22,963 nucleotides of DNA from an uncultured Desulfuromonadales bacterium. GTDB lineage: Bacteria; Desulfobacterota; Desulfuromonadia; Desulfuromonadales; Geopsychrobacteraceae. The notes under the pieces are model-generated. The model was not told the origin of the DNA. It made no database searches and worked only from the letters and a program-made list of their open reading frames with translations. The DNA lies in assembly GCA_947259685.1 (NCBI GenBank), contig CAMYNC010000054.1:1-22963 (forward strand), in the 5' to 3' direction. This document shows, piece after piece, positions 8,293-17,969 of the stretch. Position 1 is the stretch's first letter, and the number at the start of each line of letters is the position of its first letter. Both the position numbers and the translations under genes were made by a program.

Positions 8293-9107
8293 CGATCTTC
8301 TCCGAGCAGCACCATCACCTCTTCCATATGGGAAAAATCAGCTGCCGGTTCCACCTCGATGCGCTGAAACAGGCCGAAATCATCCCGGTTGACTTCTGCG
8401 ACACGCCCCAGAGTCAGGCCCTTCGGGAAGACTCCCCCCATTCCGGAGGTCACTAACAGATCATCAACCTTAATGTCCGCAGAACGCAGCGCATAGTTAA
8501 GAGAAAGTTCCGAGCCACGCCCGCGGGCCACGCCCCGGGTGCGGGTGCGCTGGATGAGCGCGGCCACAGCCGATGAGGCGTCAGTAATCAACAACACCCG
8601 TGAGCTGTTCGGTGCCGTCTTGATAATCCGCCCGACCACGCCCTCGGCGGCCACCACTGGTAAACCATCCCGCAAGCCGGCCCGGGTGCCCTTGTCGATA
8701 ACAATGGTTCGTGCCCAGTTACTGGCGTCCTCGCCGATCACCTGGGCCGGCAGGGCCGGACGGTCAACATCATCGATAAATGCCAGCAGTTCCCGCAAGC
8801 GTTCATTCTGCAGCCGGACTTCTTCGACCCGCTGCAGTTCCCCGCGCAGGCGACTGTTTTCGGTCTCCAGTTGCAGATTACGGTGCCGGGTATCGACCAG
8901 CCAGAGGTAGTTGCCCCAAAGGCCGGTGACACTGTCGAAGGTTGTATCAAAGCCGGCTTGAAAAGGCGCGGCCAGGGTCAGAACAGCACGCTCAAAGAAG
9001 CTGCTCGCGCCCTTCTGGCGTAAGTTGTAGGAATAGAGAAGCAGCGTGGAGAGTAGCAGGGCAATCGCCAGAAGCAGATAGCGATAGCGTTTGAAAAAGT
9101 CACCCAT
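8289..9107 (-). CDS. mreC: Rod-shape determining protein MreC
   Basis: MreC is a bitopic inner-membrane protein whose periplasmic part binds and activates PBP2. I choose ATG 9107 (MGDFFKRYRYLLLAIALLL), with GAGG about 10 bases upstream, over the in-frame TTG at 9137. That gives 272 residues. There is one membrane helix at about 9-29, a coiled coil at about 65-105 (LQLETENSRLRGELQRVEEVRLQNERLREL) and then the two beta-barrel domains, with VIGEDASNWARTIVIDKG and the conserved LLVTSGMGGVFPKGLTLGRV. A 120-base gap with two hairpins separates it from mreB. mreD overlaps its stop. Confidence 0.96.
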   Translation of the reverse strand: MGDFFKRYRYLLLAIALLLSTLLLYSYNLRQKGASSFFERAVLTLAAPFQAGFDTTFDSVTGLWGNYLWLVDTRHRNLQLETENSRLRGELQRVEEVRLQNERLRELLAFIDDVDRPALPAQVIGEDASNWARTIVIDKGTRAGLRDGLPVVAAEGVVGRIIKTAPNSSRVLLITDASSAVAALIQRTRTRGVARGRGSELSLNYALRSADIKVDDLLVTSGMGGVFPKGLTLGRVAEVNRDDFGLFQRIEVEPAADFSHMEEVMVLLGEDR

Positions 9108-9119
9108 GCCCAACCTCAA

Positions 9120-9141
9120 CAGCTTGCAGGTAAGCAAGCTG
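9120..9141 (-). promoter_or_regulatory. Hairpin directly upstream of the mreC ribosome site
   Basis: An 8-bp perfect inverted repeat, agcttgc at 9121-9127 pairing with gcaagct at 9134-9140 plus one outer C-G pair, with a 6-base loop. On the minus-strand transcript it ends about 12 bases before the mreC ATG, next to the GAGG ribosome site. It could affect mreC initiation or stabilise a processed 5' end. Function is inferred. Confidence 0.4.
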
Positions 9142-9164
9142 GCAGGGAATCTGACTAACGAAAA

Positions 9165-9190
9165 CAGGGAGGATCAAAGGATCCTCCCCT
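9165..9190 (-). terminator. Intrinsic terminator or attenuator between mreB and mreC
   Basis: On the minus strand a perfect 9-bp GC-rich stem (GGGAGGATC / GATCCTCCC) closes a CTTT loop and is followed by TGTTTTC. One bulged base and three more pairs (CAG/CTG) extend the stem. It lies about 40 bases after the mreB stop. Because mreC, mreD, mrdA and rodA have no obvious promoter of their own, partial termination here would yield much more mreB than mreCD mRNA. Confidence 0.65.
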
Positions 9191-9227
9191 GGTATAAACA
9201 GCACACGGTAACGCCCCAAAAAATGGA

Positions 9228-10283
<1,056 letters not shown>

Positions 10284-10343
10284 CTACTTACCGCCGCAAA
10301 CGGCTTAAAATGTTGACTTTCCATGCTTGCGTAAAACTTGCCC

Positions 10344-10372
10344 ACTCTAGCAAACCGACCACCGATAAGCAA
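10344..10372 (-). promoter_or_regulatory. Candidate sigma-70 promoter for the mre operon
   Basis: On the minus strand, TTGCTT (10372-10367), a 17-base spacer and TAGAGT (10349-10344) fit a housekeeping promoter about 70 bases upstream of mreB. The -35 match is modest; prediction only. Confidence 0.4.
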
Positions 10373-10394
10373 GGGCTTAAAAGGGAAAAAATGA

Positions 10395-10424
10395 TTGCAT
10401 TCCGGCGGATTGCTGGTCTAACAT
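10395..10424 (+). promoter_or_regulatory. Candidate sigma-70 promoter for ppiD-purC
   Basis: TTGCAT (10395-10400), an 18-base spacer and TAACAT (10419-10424) lie 55 bases before the ppiD-like ATG, which has an AAGGAG Shine-Dalgarno at 10463-10468. Prediction only. Confidence 0.45.
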
Positions 10425-10478
10425 GCGTGCCTGTTTCTTTCGATTCCATCCCTAATAAAACCAAGGAGTTTTCCTGCA

Positions 10479-12434
10479 ATGCTCGACTTTGTCAGAAACG
10501 CGCAGAAGTCGATCCTGATCAAATTTGTGTTTGGTCTGATCATCCTCAGTTTCATCATCGGCTACAGCATGCTCTCCGCCCCCGGCGACAGCAGCAGCAA
10601 CGCCGTCCGCAGCGATGTCGCCGCCCGCGTCAATGATATGGACATCAGTTATCCGGCTTTTCAGCAGGCCTACAGTAACCTCTACAACCTGTACCAGAGT
10701 ATTTATCAGAGCAATTTCAATCCCGAGATTGAAAAACAGCTCAACCTGCCGAAACAGGCCCTGGAACAGCTGATCAACGAAGCCTTGCTGGTTCAGGAAG
10801 CTGAGCGGCGCGGGATTGAGGTCAGCAAAAAGGAACTGGTCGATTCCATCGCCCAGTATGACGCCTTCAAAGAGAATGGCGTCTTCAACCGCGAACGCTA
10901 CCTGCAGGTGCTCAACTATCAGCGTATGACCCCAGAGCAGTTCGAGGCGGCCCAGCAGCGCCAACTGCTCAGTGGCAAGGTGCGCGAACAGTTACAGCAG
11001 GATGCAGCTATCGCTGATGAGGAGTTGAAAGAGGCTTTTCACAAGGAAAACGATAAGATCAACCTGAATTTCGTCCAGTTGGCGCCACCCCTGTTTGAAG
11101 CCCGGGTCAAGGTTGACGATGAAAAGCTGCAGACCTTTTTCACGGAAAACCAGGAAGATTTCCGCCTGCCGGCCAAGGTGTCACTGCGCTACCTGCAATT
11201 CGACCCGGCTCGTTACGAAAAAGCGGTCACTAACTTTACCGAAGAAGAGCTGGATCGCTATTACCGCCGCAATCTGCACCTGTTTGAAATTAAAGAAGAG
11301 GTCAAAGCCGCCCATATCCTGATCCGGGTCCCGGAAGATGCCGATGAGGCAACCCGCCTCAAGCGACGTGAATTTGCTGCCAGCATCCTCGAGCAACTCC
11401 AAACAGGGGCCGACTTCGCCACTCTGGCAAAAGCCAACTCCGACGACACCGGCAGTGCCGCCAAGGGCGGTGAACTTGGCACCTTCGGCCGGGGGGTGAT
11501 GGTCAGTAGTTTTGAAAATGCCGCATTTGCCCTGCGCCCCGGTCAACTGAGCGAACTGGTAGAAAGCCCCTTCGGCTTCCACATAATCCGGGTTGATGAA
11601 TATACTGAACCAGGGGTCAAGCCGCTGGTCGATGCCATCGACGAGGTCAAAGCCGGCTTACAGGTCGATAAAGCCCGCCAAATGGCCTATGAAAAAGCCA
11701 TGGATGCCTACAATATTAATCGCAAAACCGGCGACCTTGACGCTGCGGCAAAAAACAATGATCTGGGCATCAAAGAAACCGGGCTTTTCGGTCGAGACGA
11801 TGCGATTGACGGCATTGGCAAAGAGGAGACGATCAGTAGCGCGGCATTTACTTTACAGACCGGAGAATTAGCCCGTCCGGTACAAACCACCCAAGGGATC
11901 TTTCTGTTTACCTTGAAAGAGCGCCAGGAGAGCCGCTTACCGGAGCTGGCGGAAGTCAAAGCCTCAGTTGAACAGGCTTACCGTGTTGCTCAGGCTGAAA
12001 GTCTCGCCAAAGAGACTGCAGAAACCCTGCTGACCCAAGCCCAGGAAGCAAAAAGTCTGCGTCAGGCTGCTTCTGAACTGAATCTCAGCATCGAGGAAAC
12101 CGGCGATTTCAGCCGCGGCTTCGGCGCTTTTGTGCCCCGGATCGGCGCCTCAGAAGAATTGGCCAGCGAGGCCTTCAGCCTGACCGAAGACGCTCCGATC
12201 GGCAGCAAGGCCTACAATCTCGGCGGCAAAGCGATCGTCTTCAGCCTGAAAAATTCCAGCCCGGGCGACTTCAGCTCCCTTGATGAACCAGGCCGGGTTG
12301 CCCTGCGCGATCAATTGCTGGCCAGCAAAAAAGAAGCCATGCTCAGCGAAAAGCTGCAAAACCTGCAAAAGCAAGCTGATCTTGAAGTTATGGTCCCCGA
12401 GCTGACCAGTGCATTTTCCCAAGAGAAAGAGTAA
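10479..12434 (+). CDS. ppiD: PpiD/SurA-type periplasmic peptidyl-prolyl isomerase
   Basis: A 651-residue membrane-anchored folding factor of the PpiD type, which helps newly exported proteins fold at the periplasmic exit of the Sec translocon. It begins MLDFVRNAQKSILIKFVFGL, with a single membrane helix at about 14-33 and no cleavage site. A SurA-N-like chaperone domain follows (about 45-230). A parvulin domain spans about 275-375, with VKAAHILIRV at its start, GGELGTFGRGVMVSSFENAAF and the closing SPFGFHIIRVDEY. Two further stretches (about 425-500 and 540-600) repeat the GLFGRDD / ISSAAFTLQTGELARPVQTTQGIFLFTL pattern and look like diverged parvulin halves. The symbol ppiD is by architecture; a general PpiC/SurA name is the fallback. 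purC starts 3 bases after its stop. Confidence 0.9.
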   Translation: MLDFVRNAQKSILIKFVFGLIILSFIIGYSMLSAPGDSSSNAVRSDVAARVNDMDISYPAFQQAYSNLYNLYQSIYQSNFNPEIEKQLNLPKQALEQLINEALLVQEAERRGIEVSKKELVDSIAQYDAFKENGVFNRERYLQVLNYQRMTPEQFEAAQQRQLLSGKVREQLQQDAAIADEELKEAFHKENDKINLNFVQLAPPLFEARVKVDDEKLQTFFTENQEDFRLPAKVSLRYLQFDPARYEKAVTNFTEEELDRYYRRNLHLFEIKEEVKAAHILIRVPEDADEATRLKRREFAASILEQLQTGADFATLAKANSDDTGSAAKGGELGTFGRGVMVSSFENAAFALRPGQLSELVESPFGFHIIRVDEYTEPGVKPLVDAIDEVKAGLQVDKARQMAYEKAMDAYNINRKTGDLDAAAKNNDLGIKETGLFGRDDAIDGIGKEETISSAAFTLQTGELARPVQTTQGIFLFTLKERQESRLPELAEVKASVEQAYRVAQAESLAKETAETLLTQAQEAKSLRQAASELNLSIEETGDFSRGFGAFVPRIGASEELASEAFSLTEDAPIGSKAYNLGGKAIVFSLKNSSPGDFSSLDEPGRVALRDQLLASKKEAMLSEKLQNLQKQADLEVMVPELTSAFSQEKE

Positions 12435-12437
12435 CCG

Positions 12438-13319
12438 ATGACCCCGATTATCACCCAAACCGACTGCCCTGAACTCAAGTTGGTCAACCGTGGCAAGGTT
12501 CGCGACATCTACGACCTTGGCGAGCACCTGCTGATCGTCACCAGTGACCGGATTTCCGCTTTTGATGTGATCATGGATGAGGGGATTCCGCAGAAAGGCT
12601 ACGTGCTCACGGAAATCTCGAAATTCTGGTTCAAGCAGATGACCGACCTGATTCCGCACCATCTGGTGGCCACCGAAGTCGACGACTTCCCCAGCATCAC
12701 TCACCAGTATCGGGACCAGCTCGAAGGGCGCAGCATGCTGACCAAGAAGGCCCAGCCGCTGCCGATCGAATGCATTGTGCGCGGCTACATTTCCGGCAGC
12801 GGCTGGAAAGAGTACCAGCAGCGAGGTTCGGTGTGCGGCATTCAATTACCGGCTGGCCTGCGGCAAAGCGACAAACTGCCGCAAACCCTGTTTACCCCTT
12901 CAACCAAGGCCGAACTGGGCGAGCACGATGAAAATATCACTTTCGCTCAAGCCGCCGAGCTTTGCGGGCAGGAGCTAACCCAGCAGGTCAGCGATATCAG
13001 CATTGCCATCTACGAGCGCGCCCGCCAACTGGCCGCCACCAAAGGGATCATTATCGCCGACACCAAGTTCGAATTCGGCATGATGGGTGATCAGCTGATC
13101 TGGATCGACGAAGCAATGACCCCCGACTCCTCCCGCTTCTGGCCTGCCGATCAGTACCAGCCGGGCAGCGCCCAGCCAAGCTTCGATAAACAGTTCCTGC
13201 GTGACTATCTGGAAACGCTCGACTGGAACAAGCAGGCTCCGCCGCCAAAGCTACCGCAGGAGATCGTTAGCAAGACCGGTGAAAAATACCTCGAGGCACT
13301 CACCCGCCTGACCGCCTGA
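12438..13319 (+). CDS. purC: SAICAR synthetase (phosphoribosylaminoimidazole-succinocarboxamide synthase)
   Basis: PurC joins aspartate to CAIR with ATP to make SAICAR in purine synthesis in the cytoplasm. The 293-residue protein belongs to the longer version of the family. Visible signatures are [11 protein letters not shown] (18-28), [19 protein letters not shown] (36-54), [19 protein letters not shown] and, toward the C-terminus, [28 protein letters not shown] with the catalytic and metal-binding acidic residues. The ATG lies 3 bases after the ppiD-like stop, so the two share a transcript, which ends at the strong terminator just downstream. The pairing of a folding factor with a purine gene looks like operon convenience rather than shared function. 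Confidence 0.97.
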   Translation: MTPIITQTDCPELKLVNRGKVRDIYDLGEHLLIVTSDRISAFDVIMDEGIPQKGYVLTEISKFWFKQMTDLIPHHLVATEVDDFPSITHQYRDQLEGRSMLTKKAQPLPIECIVRGYISGSGWKEYQQRGSVCGIQLPAGLRQSDKLPQTLFTPSTKAELGEHDENITFAQAAELCGQELTQQVSDISIAIYERARQLAATKGIIIADTKFEFGMMGDQLIWIDEAMTPDSSRFWPADQYQPGSAQPSFDKQFLRDYLETLDWNKQAPPPKLPQEIVSKTGEKYLEALTRLTA

Positions 13320-13327
13320 CCACTATT

Positions 13328-13368
13328 AATCGCGCCATCCCTTTCTCAGGATGGCGCGATTCTTTTTT
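13328..13368 (+). terminator. Strong intrinsic terminator after purC
   Basis: A perfect 13-bp stem, AATCGCGCCATCC (13328-13340) with GGATGGCGCGATT (13349-13361), closes an 8-base loop and is followed by C and six T residues. It begins 8 bases after the purC stop. It has no T-run in the opposite direction, so it acts on plus-strand transcription. Confidence 0.95.
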
Positions 13369-13455
13369 ACCATCCCCATTGCCTCCCGAACATTCTGTGG
13401 CAGAATATTAAGAATGATTTACCAACAAACAGATTTGCCGTCTGGAGGTTTCGCT

Positions 13456-13484
13456 TTGCCACTACCGCAACCGCTTGCCATAAA
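13456..13484 (+). promoter_or_regulatory. Candidate sigma-70 promoter for the membrane exonuclease gene
   Basis: TTGCCA (5 of 6 consensus, 13456-13461), a 17-base spacer and CATAAA (4 of 6, 13479-13484) lie about 84 bases before the ATG at 13568. The rest of the 13369-13567 gap holds one small perfect hairpin (ATTCTG-TGG-CAGAAT at 13392-13406) and no convincing gene. Confidence 0.5.
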
Positions 13485-13567
13485 CTCTGCCTGTTCGGGT
13501 TCCGACGCCCAGCCAACTCAGCAACAATACAAAGCCTTTTCTACAAGATTTACAAGGGATATGACTG

Positions 13568-15742
13568 ATGGATGTTGAACAGATGCAACCCAGGGTCAAA
13601 TATTGGATCTTCCTGATGGTCATCAACCTTATGGTCTTCGGGGTGATCCTTGTCAGCTTGGCCGGTTCCTGGTTCAGCCTCAACCCAGCGGAGCAGGAAT
13701 CACTGGCAAAAATGTTTCAAAAATTGCTGCCCTTTCCGCTGCTCGGTGGGCTGATTCTTTGTGCCACCATCGGTTTCCTGATCAGCCGTTTGTTCCATTT
13801 CTACATCATCCCGATTCTCAAATTGGGTGAAAGTACCCGGCTGATTTCCGCTGCAAACCCGGAGCATCGCATCGAAGTCAAGCGCGGTGCAAAAGAGATT
13901 CACTACCTGGCACGGATGATTAACGAGTCGGCTGAAGCCTTTGCCAATTTGCAGCGCGATGTCGATGAACAGATCGCTGGCGCCCAGGCCAAACTCGGTG
14001 AAGAACGCACCAGATTGGCGGCGCTGATGTCAGAGTTGCCGCATGGTGTACTGGTCTGCAACACCGACGGCCAGGTGTTGCTCTACAACCAGCAGGCCCA
14101 GCAGTTATTCAATCCGGAACATCTGATCAACCTTCCGGAAGAAAAACGTCACGGGATTCTCGGTCTGGGCCGTTCGGTTTTCGGCATCCTCGACCGCGAC
14201 CCGATCGTTCACGCCCTGGAACTGCTCTATAAAAATTTCGAATCGGGGCAACAGAAACCGATCAGCAATTTTATGATGACCTTGCGCAACGGGCTTTGCT
14301 TACGGGTCAATATGGCCCCGGTGTTTATTGAACGGGAAACCAAGAAGAGTATCACCGGCTTTGTCCTTACCATGGAAGACATGACCCGGCAGATGGAGGC
14401 TGACACCCGCCGCGATCAATTGATTCAGTCGTTGACCGATGATCTGCAAAGTACCCTGGAGAAGATTCGCACCTCGATCACCACCATTCTCAGCCAGCCG
14501 CGCCTCGACTTCGAACAGCTACACAGCTACCGGAAAACCATCGATCACGCCTCGCAAACCCTGCAGGAAAAAATCGACCAGGCCCGCAGCAACTATGCCA
14601 AACACCTGCACGACATCAGTAAAACCGAGGATGTGCTAGCCGGCAACCTGCTTGAGGTCATCAGCAAAAATATCTTCGATCGCTATGGCATCACTGTTAA
14701 CACCCAGGCGACTGAAGGGCTCTGGCTGCAACTCGACAGCTATTCGATGGTACAGGCGATTTCACACCTGGCGGGCTTGCTCAAAGGTCGGGAAAATACT
14801 CTGGAGGTGCTGATCACGCTGTCGCAGAATGACCTTGGCGAGGTGGAACTGGCAATCAACTGGCCGGATGATGAGGTCGACCTCAACCTGCTGGAAGAGT
14901 GGCAGCAAACCCCGTTGATTACCGATGCGCAAGGAAAATTATTGAACTTCAGAGATGTCATCGGTCAGATGAACGGCGCGATCAAGTCACTCTGTTTCCT
15001 CGATCAGGTCTGCAGTGGCATTCTGCTGGTCTTTCCACCGATCGACGCAGAGAGTTCGCCCGCGCTGCAGGTGAGTTTGGAACACCGGCCGATCTCCTAC
15101 GAGTTCGACCTGTTCAACCGCAGCGACTGGCAGGAACTCAGCCAGATGCCGCTGAATAAACTGACCTACGTGGTGTTTGATACTGAAACAACCGGTTTGA
15201 ACCCATCGGATGGCGATGAAATAATCCAGCTGGGAGCGATTCGCTGTGTGAACGGCCAGCTGCTCTACCATGAAACCATCGATCAACTGGTTGATCCGCG
15301 CCGCCACGTGCCGAAGTCATCGGTGGAGATTCATGGCATTCAACCTGAGTTGCTGACGGGGCAACCGACCATCGATAAAGTCTTGCCGGTTTTTCACCAG
15401 TTTGCTGAGAATTCGGTGCTGGTGGCCCATAACGCGGCCTTCGATATGCGCTTTTTGCAGCTCAAAGAAGATGTGGCCAGGGTCAAGTTCGACAATCCGG
15501 TGCTCGATACTCTACTGCTCTCCTCGATTCTGCATCCGAATCAGGATTCGCATGCCCTGGAAGGCCTGGCAGAACGCTTTAACGTGACCATCGTCGGCCG
15601 ACATACCGCCCTGGGCGATGCCATCGTCACTGGGGAAGTTCTGGTCAAGCTGATCCCGCTACTGGAAGCACACGGCATCATCACCCTAAAGGACGCCTTG
15701 CTCGCCTCAGCCAAATCGCCATTTGTCAAGCTGGGGTATTAA
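13568..15742 (+). CDS. Membrane-anchored sensor-like protein fused to a DEDDh 3'-5' exonuclease
   Basis: A 724-residue fusion. Two membrane helices (about 12-32 and 56-80) bracket a short periplasmic segment of about 20 residues. A HAMP-like helix and coiled linker (about 80-150) and a PAS-like domain (about 146-275, ending FVLTMEDMTRQME) follow. Residues about 283-490 have histidine-kinase layout but lack its key residues: the H-box position reads SLTDDLQSTLEKI (288-300), the N-box position reads SMVQAISHLAGLL (393-405), and no DxGxG or GxGxGL loop is present. The C-terminus is an intact DnaQ/epsilon-type exonuclease: Exo I FDTETTG (537-543, D538 and E540), Exo II HNAAFD (621-626, D626) and Exo III HTALGDA (679-685, H679 and D684). 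It would degrade DNA or RNA 3' ends at the inner membrane. Its regulation by the sensor part is inferred. Confidence 0.9.
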   Translation: MDVEQMQPRVKYWIFLMVINLMVFGVILVSLAGSWFSLNPAEQESLAKMFQKLLPFPLLGGLILCATIGFLISRLFHFYIIPILKLGESTRLISAANPEHRIEVKRGAKEIHYLARMINESAEAFANLQRDVDEQIAGAQAKLGEERTRLAALMSELPHGVLVCNTDGQVLLYNQQAQQLFNPEHLINLPEEKRHGILGLGRSVFGILDRDPIVHALELLYKNFESGQQKPISNFMMTLRNGLCLRVNMAPVFIERETKKSITGFVLTMEDMTRQMEADTRRDQLIQSLTDDLQSTLEKIRTSITTILSQPRLDFEQLHSYRKTIDHASQTLQEKIDQARSNYAKHLHDISKTEDVLAGNLLEVISKNIFDRYGITVNTQATEGLWLQLDSYSMVQAISHLAGLLKGRENTLEVLITLSQNDLGEVELAINWPDDEVDLNLLEEWQQTPLITDAQGKLLNFRDVIGQMNGAIKSLCFLDQVCSGILLVFPPIDAESSPALQVSLEHRPISYEFDLFNRSDWQELSQMPLNKLTYVVFDTETTGLNPSDGDEIIQLGAIRCVNGQLLYHETIDQLVDPRRHVPKSSVEIHGIQPELLTGQPTIDKVLPVFHQFAENSVLVAHNAAFDMRFLQLKEDVARVKFDNPVLDTLLLSSILHPNQDSHALEGLAERFNVTIVGRHTALGDAIVTGEVLVKLIPLLEAHGIITLKDALLASAKSPFVKLGY

Positions 15743-15760
15743 TCCAGCTTCGTTAGTTCC

Positions 15761-15926
15761 TAGGAGGCTGTCTGACTTTCTGGATCGAAACGAAAAATTG
15801 GATGTTCGAGAACAGATTTTCGACAATTTGAGAGCGAATAGCAGGGCTATTTGTCGAAAAGTGTCGGAAATATGGGCCGATCAGCCAACTTTGCAGTCGA
15901 TTCATGACAAGTCCGACAGCCTCCTA
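15761..15926. mobile_element. 166-bp palindromic MITE-like element
   Basis: The ends are an 18-base inverted repeat with one mismatch: TAGGAGGCTGTCTGACTT at 15761-15778 and its complement at 15909-15926. The arms keep pairing imperfectly inward to a central AATAGC-AGG-GCTATT hairpin (15837-15851), and TTTTCGACAA (15817-15826) also recurs inverted at 15851-15860, so the whole element is one long imperfect palindrome. If TA is the duplicated target, the ends are GGAGGCTGTC, as expected of Tc1/mariner (IS630-like) derivatives. It encodes no transposase. It lies between two convergent genes, could terminate both, and its right end contains the stop codon of the hybrid kinase. Confidence 0.75.
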
Positions 15927-17969
15927 ACTGGCGTTGCGACTTGACAGCAAGACAGTGATCTTACGCGCAACTTCACTGGCGGTCAGCGGTTTAGGCAGAC
16001 AGGGGTCGCCGCAAGCCGTCAGCTCGCTCTGCCCGCCACATTCCTCATCGTAACCGGTCATAAAAAGCACCGGCAGCTCGGGCCGCAGCTTCAGAACCGC
16101 ATCGGCCAACTGCTGACCGCTCAATCCCGGCATGCAGCGATCGGTCAACAGCAAAGCGTAGTCTGCCGGTTGCTGCTCGAACGCCCGTAGGGCGGCACGA
16201 CTGCTGGTGAACCCGACCACCCGGTAACCGTAACCGGTCAGTCCGGCGATTAACAGATCAACGATATCCGCTTCATCATCGACCAGCAAAATCTGTTCAT
16301 CCTGGGCACTCACTTCGATCGCTTTGGTTTGGCCTTTAGTTCGAGCAGCGCAAAGAGGCAGGTAAACCTTAAAGCAGCTCCCCTGCCCTGGGGCACTATC
16401 TACGTCAATGAATCCACCATGACTGTGGACAATCCCCTGCACCACCGCCAAACCCAGGCCGGTCCCCTCGCCCGGCTGTTTGGTAGTAAAAAATGGATCA
16501 AACAGCTTTTTCAGCACCTCCTCATCCATCCCACTCCCAGTATCGCTAATCTGCAGGCAGAGGAAAACTCCGGCTTCGACTCCAAGCGGCACACCGGCTT
16601 CGCTAGCAAGTGTCGTTTGCTCCAGCTTGAGGCGCAAAACGCCATCTACCCCGGCCATCGCCTGCCAGGCATTGGTGCAAAGATTCATCACCACCTGATG
16701 CAACTGCCCCGGATCGGCATTTACCAGGCAGCCCGGATCGAGAAGCTCCTCCTCAATCCTAATAGTTTTAGGAAAGGTCGGGCGTACCAGTTCCAGAACC
16801 TCATCGATGATCCCCCGGAAACAGACCGGCTGCTTGGCATGCTCGCTCCGCCGGCTAAAGGCCAGGATCTGCTTAACCAGCCCCTTGGCACGTTGTGCAG
16901 CGCCGAAAATCTGGCGCAGATCTTTCTGGAGTTTTTCACCGACCTCTGGCCGCTGTAATGCCAGTTCCGAATAGCCAAGAATCGGGGTCAGCAGGTTATT
17001 AAAATCGTGCGCTATCCCACCAGCCAGGGTGCCGACAAGCTCCATTTTCTGAGCTTGCCGAAGCTGTCCAGTCAGTCGTTCCCGCTCCTCTTCGGCGGCG
17101 ATCCTTTGCCGGATATCTTCCTCCAGCAGCCGTTTGCTCTCTTCCAGTTCCAGGGTCCGCTCAGCGACTCGCTCTTCCAGCTCACTGTTAATCTGCTGCA
17201 GGCTCTCCTCCTGCCGCTGCCGTTCATTATCGCGCTTGACCAGCAACCTGGCCCGTACGATAAGCCCGCTGAGTCCGGTGAGCCAGAGCAACACATATCC
17301 AACCACCAATTGCAGGCGGGTACTGGCCAAAAGCGCCAAGCTCGGAGTCATCTCGATGGAGACACTGATCCCGCCGCGAACTTCACCCACCTTATAGCCC
17401 TGATGGGCATGACATTCGATACATTCCTGTTCTACCAGCAGCGGCCGCATCAAGCGCATGACCTGGTTGCCAGCCAGCGGCTCAACGGAACTGATTTCAG
17501 CCACCCCGTTCTCGAATTCTTTCAGAGCCTTAGCCTCCCAGGGGTCAGGAGCATTGTCTGGTCTCAGCGGTTTCAGGCTGGTCAGGTGGCCATAAATCCC
17601 GATCCTCTCAAGGCCCAGTTCATTGGCCTGGCGGGTCATATAAGCAGGATTCATCATCGTTAAGGGAACCCCGTCCGGAGTACTGATATCCCGTTCTGGA
17701 ACATCCAGATAGGGATTAGGCGGGGTTTCTTCAGAGACCGGGACATAGACGAATTTATGCGAAGAATTCCAGAACCGGTAAAGAACATCTTTATCGTAGG
17801 CAGTTCGTGCCTGCACCCGGACCAGGTCGAGGACCTGTTCGCTGGCGCTGTCCAGGTTCCAAGCCAGCAGTGTCCCGATCGCCAGGGTCCAGATCACCCC
17901 CAGAGTCCAAAGGTAATAACCAGGCCCTTTCTTTCGGCTCGTCCTGCTATCTGTTGCGTTAACGCTCAT
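15924..17969 (-). CDS. Hybrid sensor histidine kinase with periplasmic heme-c (Tll0287-like) domain and receiver
   Basis: A 681-residue two-component sensor. Two membrane helices (about 18-39 and 219-241) enclose a periplasmic domain of about 180 residues resembling the Tll0287-like/DUF3365 family. It has a CxxCH heme-c attachment motif at 183-187 (CIECH), followed by [16 protein letters not shown] coiled linker (about 245-308) leads to a kinase core with phospho-acceptor His321 in [12 protein letters not shown]-box [11 protein letters not shown] (428-438), G1 DTGSG (476-480), FDPFFTT (490-496) and G2 GEGTGLGL (500-507). The C-terminal receiver (about 558-675) has Asp564/565, phospho-acceptor Asp610 in LTDRCMPG, Thr638 and Lys660. 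The start overlaps the upstream kinase by 4 bases with a GGGAGG ribosome site. The TAG stop lies in the adjoining palindromic element. It likely senses redox state or a heme ligand. Confidence 0.93.
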   Translation of the reverse strand: MSVNATDSRTSRKKGPGYYLWTLGVIWTLAIGTLLAWNLDSASEQVLDLVRVQARTAYDKDVLYRFWNSSHKFVYVPVSEETPPNPYLDVPERDISTPDGVPLTMMNPAYMTRQANELGLERIGIYGHLTSLKPLRPDNAPDPWEAKALKEFENGVAEISSVEPLAGNQVMRLMRPLLVEQECIECHAHQGYKVGEVRGGISVSIEMTPSLALLASTRLQLVVGYVLLWLTGLSGLIVRARLLVKRDNERQRQEESLQQINSELEERVAERTLELEESKRLLEEDIRQRIAAEEERERLTGQLRQAQKMELVGTLAGGIAHDFNNLLTPILGYSELALQRPEVGEKLQKDLRQIFGAAQRAKGLVKQILAFSRRSEHAKQPVCFRGIIDEVLELVRPTFPKTIRIEEELLDPGCLVNADPGQLHQVVMNLCTNAWQAMAGVDGVLRLKLEQTTLASEAGVPLGVEAGVFLCLQISDTGSGMDEEVLKKLFDPFFTTKQPGEGTGLGLAVVQGIVHSHGGFIDVDSAPGQGSCFKVYLPLCAARTKGQTKAIEVSAQDEQILLVDDEADIVDLLIAGLTGYGYRVVGFTSSRAALRAFEQQPADYALLLTDRCMPGLSGQQLADAVLKLRPELPVLFMTGYDEECGGQSELTACGDPCLPKPLTASEVARKITVLLSSRNAS

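Noticed and set aside
13369..13567. Possible riboswitch (c-di-GMP or cobalamin) ahead of the exonuclease gene
   Set aside because: The region has GC-rich stretches and fragments such as GGCAAAGC on the minus strand, but the conserved core of neither class is present in order on either strand.
13351..13578. 75-codon plus-strand frame between purC and the membrane exonuclease gene
   Set aside because: It starts inside the purC terminator, has no ribosome site, and its translation resembles no family. The gap is better explained by a terminator and a promoter.
15723..15944. 73-codon frame running through the 166-bp palindromic element
   Set aside because: It begins inside the exonuclease gene and ends in the kinase gene. 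An open frame across a short palindrome is expected by chance, and there is no ribosome site.
16329..17663. Plus-strand frames of about 210 codons opposite the hybrid kinase
   Set aside because: These are antisense shadows of a well-supported kinase gene, without ribosome sites or recognisable motifs.
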